In this document: positions 1 to 6,474 of the stretch, in pieces
Position numbering within the stretch: position 1 is the stretch's first letter
Layout: each line of letters opens with the position of its first letter
From: Pseudomonadota bacterium
GTDB lineage: Bacteria > Pseudomonadota > Gammaproteobacteria > Steroidobacterales > Steroidobacteraceae
Direction: 5' to 3'
Assembly (NCBI GenBank): GCA_023428645.1
Contig: JAEYXD010000160.1
Location: 1-7,809 of the forward strand
Length of the DNA: 7,809 nt
Program-made: the position numbers and the translations under genes
Notes under the pieces: model-generated
The model's input: only the letters and a program-made list of their open reading frames with translations
Database searches by the model: none
What the model was told of the DNA's origin: nothing

Positions 1-166
1 GCGCGCGCGAGTGGACCAGCGCGGATGTGCACGCGGAACTTCTTTCACGCAGCTCGAGTTTGTTGCCGGGAATGTTGCTGCATCGCTCAACAAGTCAGAA
101 CGAGCTTTGAACGGATGCTCATTCGAGCTCGCACGCGTGACCTGCGTCATTTGATTGGGGGATACC

Positions 167-3100
167 ATGAGGTCCTTGAACAAGTATCGATCGCCCGCGC
201 GCCACGTGGTGCGTGCGGCGGTCGCGGCGGCGCTGCTCGTCGGCATGCCGCATGCGTTCAGTCAATCGGTGAGCGCGACGTTGCGCGGCCAGGTCGTTGC
301 CGACGCCGCGCCCGCGAGCGGCGCCACCGTGACGGCGACGAACACGGCGACCGGATTGAGTCGCAGCGTGCAGACGGGAGCGGGTGGAACGTACTCGCTC
401 ATCGGCCTGCCGCCTGGCGAATATCGGATTGACGTGAATGCCGGCGGCGCGTCCGCGTCGCGAATCGTCGTACTCCAGGTGGGTCAGGTCGCCTCGCTGG
501 ACCTGCAGACAGGCGCGACGCCGGCGCGCGATCTCGAGTCGATCACCGTGTCGGCGGAGCGGCTGTATGAAACGAAGACTTCCGAAGTCGCTTCGTACGT
601 CTCGCTCAAACAGATCGAGATGCTGCCGCAAAGCTCGCGCAATTTTCTCGAGTTCGCCGATACGATCCCCGGCGTGCAATTCATGCAAAGCTCGGATGGC
701 TCGACCGAGCTGCGGGCGGGCGGACAATCGTCGAACGGCGTGAACGTCTTCATCGACGGTGTGGGCCAGAAGAACTACGTCTCGCGCGGTGGTGTCGGCG
801 GCCAGGGCTCGCTTGCCGACGGCGGCGGTCCCGACGCGCGCGGCACGCGCGGCAATCCGTTCCCGCAGCTGGCGATCGGCGAGTACAAAGTCATCACCTC
901 GAACTACAAGGCGGAGTTCGATCAGTTGAGCAGCGCGGCGATCGTCGCCGCGACGAAGTCTGGCACGAACGAGCTGGAGGTCGAGGCGTTCTGGGATCGC
1001 ACGAACGAAAGCTGGCGCGCCTCCGATCCGTTCGAGGCGGCGGAAGGACGCAAGTCGCCCTCGGAACAGGAGCAGTATGGCGTGGCGATCGGCGGGCCGA
1101 TCATCCAGGATCGCATGCACTTCTTCGTCACGTACGAAGCAAAGAGCTTCGAGTCACCCAAGCGTGTGTTCCCAGGCACGGGCACGGGATTCACCGCGGA
1201 CGCTCTGCAGCCTCGCTATGCGGCCATGCTCGGCAATTTCTCGCAGCCGTTCGAGCAGGATCTCGTGTTCGGCAAGCTCAGCTGGAACCTGGGCGATGCG
1301 CATCTGCTCGAGCTTTCGGCCAAGCTGCGCGACGAGGAGGAGCTCGTGTTCGGCGACCACGAGCCGCCCGAGCACGGCACGTTGAAGGACAACAAGGACA
1401 ATCGCTACGACCTGCGCTATCAGTACACGGGCGATTTCTTCCTGAACGACATGCATTTCACGTACGAGGATTCCAGCTTTCAGTTCCTGCCGAACGTCGC
1501 CGGGCCCGGGTTCCAGCTGTTCAACGGCATCACTGACGAAGGTCAGCGGCTCGTGCTGACGTACGGCGGCGCGGTCGCGAACGAGGAGCGCGGCCAGAAG
1601 GGCTGGGGCTTTCAGAACGATCTCACATTCAACTCATTCGAGTGGCTGGGCCATCACACGGTCAAGACGGGCGTGAAGTTCAAGCGCATCGACCTGAGCG
1701 TGCGCACCGGCACACCCGCGAATCCCTATTACGCGCTCGACGTCAACGATCCCGCGGCCGAAGTGATCCCATGGCGCGTGCGCTTCGGCGCGATCTTGCC
1801 GTTCCTCGACGACACGAATATCGAGTCGAGCAACAAGCAGTACGGCTTGTACCTCCAGGACGACTGGGATGTCACCGATCGGCTGCAGGTCAATCTGGGC
1901 CTGCGTTACGACTACGAAGAGACGCCGGGCTATCTCGATTACGTCACGCCGCAGGACGTCGTCGCCGGTCTGAATCGCCTGGATACGAATGGCGGCCTCG
2001 TGCGCGATGGCGTTGTCATTCACCCCACCGCGGCGCCCGGACAGACCTACGCGCAGACACTCGCGCTTGCCGGCATCGACATCAACGACTACATCAGCAC
2101 GGGCAAGAATCGGGATGCGTTCGACGGCGGCATCCAGCCGCGCCTCGGCTTCTCGTACGACCTCACAGGCGAGCAACGCCACGTCGTGTTCGGCGGCGCC
2201 GGCCGCTCCTACGATCGCAACGTGTTCGAATACATGGCGCGCGAGACCTTCAAGGGCTCGTTCCCCGAGTACACGCGCTTCTTCTCGACACCGACGCGGC
2301 CGTGCCCGCCGCAATCCAATCCCGGCAACTGCCTCCCCTGGGATGCGTCGTACTACGACGTCAACACGCTGACCGCGCTGATCGCGTCGAACCCGCAGCT
2401 CGGGCGCGAAGTGTTCATGCTGAACAACGACATCAAAACGCCGTACTCGGATCAATTCAGTCTCGGCATGCGCAATCGCATCGTCGTCGCCGAGACGGAC
2501 TGGATCACGTCGGTGACGCTGTCGTACATCAAGTCGGAAGACGGTATTTATTTCGCGCTCGGCAATCGCTGGCCTGACGGCCAATTCCGTGAGCCGGGCA
2601 CGACGTGGGGCGGCCAGCCCTGGGGTAACGACATTCCGGGACTCGGCAGGCTCATCATCGGCAACAACGGCATCGAGACGCGTACCAGCCAGTTGCTGCT
2701 GTCGATCGAGAAGCCATACACGCGCGAGTCGGGTTGGGGTGCGACTTTTGCGTACACCGGCACGGATGCCGAAGAGAACCGCATGAACGTCGCGAGCGCG
2801 GACGATACCTACATTTTCGATTATCCCTCGCCGCGGGAATTCGGCTTCAAGACATCGACGGGGGTGCCGAAGCACCGTCTCGTCGCGACCGGCATCTTCG
2901 ACATTCCGTGGGAGATCACGCTGTCGACGAAGCTCACGCTGGCGACGCCGCGCTACTTCCCGATCAACAACTGTTTGAACGATCCGGAATCCACGGGCGA
3001 TCGGTATTGCTATCCCGATCCCGTCAAACCGGACACGACGCTGGGCTTCAAGCAGTTCGACATGGCGCTGCAAAAGCAGTTTACGTTCGGCGGCGATGTC

Positions 3101-3271
3101 GGTCTGCGCCTGCGCGCGGACATCTTGAACGTGTTCAATTGGGCGAACCCAGACAAGCGCGAGGAGAACATCGGCGCGAACCTCGTGCCGAATCCCGAGT
3201 TCATGATGATTCGCTCGTACTACCAGCCGACGCGAATGTTCAAACTGTCGTTCGCCGCGACCTGGCGTTGA
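167..3271 (+). CDS. TonB-dependent receptor, Oar-like, with carboxypeptidase-regulatory-like N-terminal domain
   Basis: Outer-membrane active transporter of 1034 aa; the ligand cannot be told from sequence. The ATG at 167 is chosen because a G-rich ribosome-binding stretch (157-162) lies just upstream and a signal peptide starts there: basic residues, a hydrophobic core at about 17-27, likely cleavage after Ser32 (AFS/Q). A TTG at 155 would add four residues but lacks such a site. Residues about 36-115 form a carboxypeptidase-regulatory-like beta domain (GATVTATN, GGTYSLIGLPPGEY). A TonB-box-like ESITVSA lies at 124-130. The plug follows to about 280, with NFLEFADTIPGV and NVFIDGVGQ and a Gly-rich insertion at 205-230. 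GVAIGGPIIQDRMHFFVTYE (305-324) is typical of Oar-like receptors. The rest is a large beta-barrel. Cysteine pairs 713/722 and 936/948 may form loop disulfides. The protein ends in Trp-Arg instead of the usual terminal aromatic residue. It is followed by a hairpin, so probably monocistronic. I found no convincing promoter in 1-166. Family call is firm; substrate unknown. Confidence 0.93.
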   Translation: MRSLNKYRSPARHVVRAAVAAALLVGMPHAFSQSVSATLRGQVVADAAPASGATVTATNTATGLSRSVQTGAGGTYSLIGLPPGEYRIDVNAGGASASRIVVLQVGQVASLDLQTGATPARDLESITVSAERLYETKTSEVASYVSLKQIEMLPQSSRNFLEFADTIPGVQFMQSSDGSTELRAGGQSSNGVNVFIDGVGQKNYVSRGGVGGQGSLADGGGPDARGTRGNPFPQLAIGEYKVITSNYKAEFDQLSSAAIVAATKSGTNELEVEAFWDRTNESWRASDPFEAAEGRKSPSEQEQYGVAIGGPIIQDRMHFFVTYEAKSFESPKRVFPGTGTGFTADALQPRYAAMLGNFSQPFEQDLVFGKLSWNLGDAHLLELSAKLRDEEELVFGDHEPPEHGTLKDNKDNRYDLRYQYTGDFFLNDMHFTYEDSSFQFLPNVAGPGFQLFNGITDEGQRLVLTYGGAVANEERGQKGWGFQNDLTFNSFEWLGHHTVKTGVKFKRIDLSVRTGTPANPYYALDVNDPAAEVIPWRVRFGAILPFLDDTNIESSNKQYGLYLQDDWDVTDRLQVNLGLRYDYEETPGYLDYVTPQDVVAGLNRLDTNGGLVRDGVVIHPTAAPGQTYAQTLALAGIDINDYISTGKNRDAFDGGIQPRLGFSYDLTGEQRHVVFGGAGRSYDRNVFEYMARETFKGSFPEYTRFFSTPTRPCPPQSNPGNCLPWDASYYDVNTLTALIASNPQLGREVFMLNNDIKTPYSDQFSLGMRNRIVVAETDWITSVTLSYIKSEDGIYFALGNRWPDGQFREPGTTWGGQPWGNDIPGLGRLIIGNNGIETRTSQLLLSIEKPYTRESGWGATFAYTGTDAEENRMNVASADDTYIFDYPSPREFGFKTSTGVPKHRLVATGIFDIPWEITLSTKLTLATPRYFPINNCLNDPESTGDRYCYPDPVKPDTTLGFKQFDMALQKQFTFGGDVGLRLRADILNVFNWANPDKREENIGANLVPNPEFMMIRSYYQPTRMFKLSFAATWR

Positions 3272-3289
3272 TCGGGCGGTGACCCGGCG

Positions 3290-3322
3290 CAGGCCGTCCA
3301 CGTGCTCGTGGGCGGCCTGTTT
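3290..3322 (+). terminator. Probable intrinsic terminator after the first receptor gene
   Basis: The inverted repeat 3290-3302 / 3307-3319 forms a 13-bp stem with one G-U pair and a TGCT loop. It is followed by only three T residues (3320-3322). It starts 18 bases after the receptor stop codon and lies upstream of the next promoter. The very stable GC-rich stem fits a rho-independent terminator, but the short T tract leaves room for readthrough or simple 3'-end protection of the mRNA. Confidence 0.65.
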
Positions 3323-3362
3323 GCACCCAGGACGCCGCTCGTCGCGGCAGGCCGCGCAGAGA

Positions 3363-3393
3363 TTGACGCCGCCTCGCGCCGGCGTGTGACAAT
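3363..3393 (+). promoter_or_regulatory. Candidate sigma70-type promoter for the kinase-methyltransferase operon
   Basis: The -35 hexamer TTGACG (3363-3368, 5 of 6 to consensus) is separated by 19 bases from the -10 hexamer GACAAT (3388-3393, 4 of 6). The -10 is preceded by TG at 3385-3386, an extended -10 that can offset the long spacer. The spacer edges carry a 6-bp inverted repeat, ACGCCG (3366-3371) and CGGCGT (3380-3385), which could be an operator or chance in GC-rich DNA. Transcription would start near 3400, only a few bases before the TTG at 3405. This comes from consensus matching by eye only. Confidence 0.4.
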
Positions 3394-3404
3394 CGCTGTT
3401 CACC

Positions 3405-5516
3405 TTGAACAGCTCAATTCACACCTTGGATGCCGGTCAACGCGCGGTGCTCGAAAGCATCGCGCGTGGGGCCGATTTGCCACGCCTGCTCGACGAGATC
3501 GTGCTGCTCATCGAACGGCAGGCGCCGGGGATGCTGTGCTCCATCCTCCTACTCGCGGACGGCAAGTACCTGCGTCTCGGCGCGGCGCCCAGCCTTCCCG
3601 GGGAGTACAACCGCGCGATCGACGGTATCGAGATCGGTCCGGCGGCGGGCTCGTGCGGCACGGCGGCATTCACCGGCCAGCGCGTGATCGTCGCGGACAT
3701 TGCCACGCATCCGTTGTGGACGCTCCATCGGGACGTGCCCCTGTCGCATGGGCTTCAGGCGTGCTGGTCCACGCCGATCCTCGGGCCGAGCGGAGAGGTG
3801 CTGGGGACGTTCGCGATGTATTACCGCGAGCCGCGCGGACCCGGCCCTCATGAATTCGAGTGGGTGAACGTCGCGACGGATCTCGCCTCGATCGCCATTC
3901 TGCGCCACCGCACCGAGCACGAGCTGCGCCGCAGCGAAGCTCACGCACGGGAGTTGGCGCAATTGCACGAGCTCATACACAGCACCGTCGCGGACGCGAT
4001 CTTTTATTTGCGCGTGGAGGAGGGGACCCGTTATCGCTTCGCCTCCGTCAACCGCGCGTTCGCGGATCTCTTCGGCGCACCGGCGTCGGAGTACGTCGGC
4101 AAGGTGCTCAACGAGCGGCTGCCGGCCTCGATACGCGAGCCCGTGCTCGAACGCTATCGCACGGCCTCCGAGAGCCGTACCCCCGTGACGTGGGAAATGG
4201 TGATCCCGTCGCGCGCCGGGACGAAGCACGTCGAAATGACGGTGGCGCCGATCTTCGATTCGACCGGCGCGTGTACCAGCTTCGTCGGCTCGATTCACGA
4301 CATCACGCTGCGCGTGCAGGCCGAAGCCGAGCGCACCCGGCTCGTCACGCAATTGAATCAGGCGCACCGCATGCAGGCGCTCGGCACACTGGCCGGCGGC
4401 ATCGCGCACGATTTCAACAATATTCTCGCCGCGATCTCCGGCAACGCCGGGCTCGCGCTGCAGGAGTCCTCGCTCGACGACACGACTCGCACGCATCTGA
4501 GCGAAATCAAGAAGGCGAGTCATCGAGCGATCGAGCTGGTGCGGCAGATCCTCACGTTCAGTCGCCATGCGCCGCCCAAGCGGGAGCTCGTCGATGCGAT
4601 CGAGGTCACCCGCGAGGCGATGGCCATGCTGCGCGCGACACTGTCGCCGTCCGTGGCGATCGAGGTGAACTTCAGCGCGGCGACGCCGCGCTTCGCTGGC
4701 GACTCGACTCAGTTTCATCAGATCGTCATGAATCTCGTGACGAATGCAGCGCATGCGCTGCCGGCGCGCGGCGGCAGCGTTCGCGTGCAGCTCGATGGCG
4801 TGCATCTCGCCGAAGGCCGGACGGCCATGGCATTGCCCGCCGGCGACTACCTGCGGTTGACGGTCAGCGATAACGGCTGCGGCATGGACGCAGCGACGTT
4901 GAAGCGCGCCTTCGATCCTTTCTTCACGACCCGGCAGCCCGGCGAGGGTACCGGACTCGGCCTGTCCGTCGTGCACGGGGTCGTGCAGAACCATCGCGGC
5001 GACATCGAGATCCGCAGTCGCGTCAATGAGGGCACGACGGTCACAGTCCTTTTGCCAGCCGCCGCGGTCGACCACGAGGTTGCGCCCGTGCCGGAGGCGA
5101 AGGCGCGCGGTGACGGCGAGCACGTGATGTACGTCGACGACGAAGAGGCGCTCGTGTTCCTGGTGGAGCGTGCGCTGCGCAGAATGGGCTATGACGTCAG
5201 CGGATTCTCGGATCCGGCGGCGGCGCTGAGCGCGTTTCGTGCGCAGCCGGAGGCGTTCGACGTTCTCGTCACCGACCTTTCGATGCCCGGTATGTCGGGG
5301 CAGGAGGTCGCGATCGAGGCGCGCCGCATTCGGGCGGACGTACCGGTCATCATGACGTCCGGCTACATTCGTCCGGAGGACCTCGAGACCGCCGAGCGCT
5401 TGCGTATCAATCAGCTCGTCTACAAGGCGAACACGATCGACGAGCTGGGCCAGGCGCTCGCGCGCGAGATCCAGGCATTGCCGAAGCGACGCGATGCGAA
5501 CGGCCGCCCGAGTTGA
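3405..5516 (+). CDS. Soluble hybrid sensor histidine kinase (GAF-PAS-HisKA-HATPase-REC)
   Basis: 703 aa, no signal peptide or membrane segment, so a cytoplasmic sensor. Domains in order: an N-terminal helix and GAF domain (about 10-168, with GSCGTAAFTGQRVIVADIA and WSTPILGPSGEVLGTFAMYY); a short coiled linker; PAS (about 190-300); a second coiled linker; the HisKA dimerisation domain with H-box GGIAHDFNNIL, phospho-acceptor His335; the ATPase with N-box MNLVTNAAHAL (442-452), G1 DNGCGM (489-494), FDPFFTTR (503-510) and G2 GEGTGLGLS (513-521); and a C-terminal receiver with acidic pair Asp578/Asp579, phospho-acceptor Asp624, Thr651 and Lys674. All catalytic residues are present, so both autophosphorylation and phosphotransfer to its own receiver are expected. 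The AHDFNNIL H-box places it with NtrB/CckA-type kinases. The signal bound by GAF or PAS is unknown. No DNA-binding regulator or Hpt protein is adjacent. Start is uncertain: TTG 3405 has no Shine-Dalgarno; TTG 3426 or GTG 3447 are alternatives in the same frame, and an in-frame stop at 3387 limits extension. Confidence 0.93.
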   Translation: MNSSIHTLDAGQRAVLESIARGADLPRLLDEIVLLIERQAPGMLCSILLLADGKYLRLGAAPSLPGEYNRAIDGIEIGPAAGSCGTAAFTGQRVIVADIATHPLWTLHRDVPLSHGLQACWSTPILGPSGEVLGTFAMYYREPRGPGPHEFEWVNVATDLASIAILRHRTEHELRRSEAHARELAQLHELIHSTVADAIFYLRVEEGTRYRFASVNRAFADLFGAPASEYVGKVLNERLPASIREPVLERYRTASESRTPVTWEMVIPSRAGTKHVEMTVAPIFDSTGACTSFVGSIHDITLRVQAEAERTRLVTQLNQAHRMQALGTLAGGIAHDFNNILAAISGNAGLALQESSLDDTTRTHLSEIKKASHRAIELVRQILTFSRHAPPKRELVDAIEVTREAMAMLRATLSPSVAIEVNFSAATPRFAGDSTQFHQIVMNLVTNAAHALPARGGSVRVQLDGVHLAEGRTAMALPAGDYLRLTVSDNGCGMDAATLKRAFDPFFTTRQPGEGTGLGLSVVHGVVQNHRGDIEIRSRVNEGTTVTVLLPAAAVDHEVAPVPEAKARGDGEHVMYVDDEEALVFLVERALRRMGYDVSGFSDPAAALSAFRAQPEAFDVLVTDLSMPGMSGQEVAIEARRIRADVPVIMTSGYIRPEDLETAERLRINQLVYKANTIDELGQALAREIQALPKRRDANGRPS

Positions 5517-5520
5517 GCCC

Positions 5521-6363
5521 ATGAGCGAGCTCACCGCAGCCGGACCGCTCGTCACGCTCGAGGTCCACACCGAGCTGGTGCGCGCGCGCCAGAAGAACAT
5601 CGCCGCCGTGGAATGCTCGCTGGATTTGGGCCGCTCGCGCACATTGGTGAACCTCCAGGCGGACGCCTGGGAGTGGCGAGGGCAGCGCTATCCCTACCTC
5701 GAGCGCTGCAAGGATCGAACGATCTACTTCTGGCGGTCGGAGGCGTTTCATCCCATCGCGCGCTACTCGGGCGCATTGTTCAAGTTGGTGCCGACGCCGT
5801 GGGGACCGCCGACGTTCGAGATCGACGGCATCAAGATGCTGCCGACCGCGCGCGTGTCGCCGTATGAAGATGCGGAGCGCAAGGTGAAACTGATCGAGCC
5901 GCAGGGCAAGGCGATCCTGGATACCTGTGGCGGGCTCGGCTACTTCGCCGCATGGTGTCTCGGCGGCGGCGCGCGCCTGGTGCGCTCCTTCGAGAAGAGC
6001 GCGGACGTGATCTGGCTGCGCACCTTGAATCCCTGGTCGCCCGCGGCGGACGCCGCGCGGTTGCATTTGGAGAACGCGGATGTCGCCGAGCGCATCGCGA
6101 CGCTCGAGAGCGCGTCGTTCGATGCCGCGCTCCACGATCCGCCGCGCTTCGGGATCGCGGGCGAGCTGTATTCACTCGCGTTCTACTCGGAACTGGCGCG
6201 GGTGTTGAAGCGGGGTGCCCGGCTGTTTCATTACACCGGCACGCCGAACAAGCTGACGAGCGGACGCGATGTGCCCAGCGAGGTGGCGGACCGGCTCCGC
6301 CGCGCCGGATTCAAGGCGGAGCTCAGGATGGATGGCGTGCTGGCGGTGAAGCAGGCACGGTGA
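5521..6363 (+). CDS. Class I SAM-dependent methyltransferase, archaeal COG2521-like
   Basis: 280 aa, probably cytoplasmic. Residues about 1-125 form an N-terminal region with VECSLDLGRSRTLVNL (30-45) and FKLVPTPWGPPTFEIDGIKM (87-106). The Rossmann-type domain follows: SAM-binding motif I LDTCGGLGYFA (133-143, Asp134 and the glycines), acidic motif II around Glu158, LNPWS (169-173), and catalytic-type motif IV DPPRF (206-210) followed by AGELYS and a C-terminal LFHYTGTPNK segment. From memory, DTC-GLGY, LNPWS and HDPPRF-AGELYS-FY are the hallmarks of COG2521, annotated as a predicted archaeal methyltransferase. The DPP motif resembles the (N/D)PP(Y/F) of enzymes that methylate amino groups of nucleic acid bases or proteins; the actual substrate is unknown. 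It begins 4 bases after the kinase stop codon and lacks a good ribosome-binding site, so translation is probably coupled. An in-frame ATG at 5494, overlapping the kinase gene by 23 bases, is an alternative start. SAM-methyltransferase call is firm; the subfamily is by motif recall. Confidence 0.85.
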   Translation: MSELTAAGPLVTLEVHTELVRARQKNIAAVECSLDLGRSRTLVNLQADAWEWRGQRYPYLERCKDRTIYFWRSEAFHPIARYSGALFKLVPTPWGPPTFEIDGIKMLPTARVSPYEDAERKVKLIEPQGKAILDTCGGLGYFAAWCLGGGARLVRSFEKSADVIWLRTLNPWSPAADAARLHLENADVAERIATLESASFDAALHDPPRFGIAGELYSLAFYSELARVLKRGARLFHYTGTPNKLTSGRDVPSEVADRLRRAGFKAELRMDGVLAVKQAR

Positions 6364-6383
6364 GCGGCACGACTCCGTGCCGC
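6364..6383 (+). terminator. Hairpin directly after the methyltransferase stop, possible terminator
   Basis: A perfect 8-bp inverted repeat, GCGGCACG (6364-6371) and CGTGCCGC (6376-6383), with an ACTC loop begins at the base after the TGA stop. No T tract follows on either strand, so it may be a weak terminator or an mRNA-end stabiliser. It lies in the 111-base gap between two convergent genes and could block readthrough from both sides. Confidence 0.45.
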
Positions 6384-6474
6384 GTGTTCGATGTGCCTTG
6401 CCCATGGCTGAGTCCCATCGTTTCCAAGCGCCGCGAGCGCTGTGGCTCCCGACGTGCGAGCGGATCGGCCGGCT

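Noticed and set aside
63..92. TTGCCG as a possible -35 for the first receptor gene
   Set aside because: No acceptable -10 hexamer at 16-18 bases downstream; no sigma54 GG/GC pair either.
51..129. Inverted repeat AGCTCGA (51-57) and TCGAGCT (123-129) upstream of the first receptor
   Set aside because: Only 7 bp, 65 bases apart, and built on common palindromic words; likely chance.
2..154. Two plus-strand frames open from the left edge (stops at 108-110 and 152-154) that could be the tail of an upstream gene
   Set aside because: Too short, no recognisable motif, and third codon positions are not GC-rich beyond the first dozen codons, unlike the real genes here.
3343..3356. 5-bp hairpin CGCGG/CCGCG between the terminator and the promoter
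   Set aside because: Short and without a T tract; such stems arise often in GC-rich DNA.
1634..3403. A 589-residue open frame on the minus strand opposite the first receptor
   Set aside because: No recognisable domain and Arg/Val/Ala-rich composition; a shadow of the receptor coding frame.
3549..5642. A 697-residue open frame on the minus strand opposite the kinase
   Set aside because: Low-complexity Arg/Ala/His-rich translation, opposite a gene with full kinase motifs; long antisense frames are expected in GC-rich codon usage.
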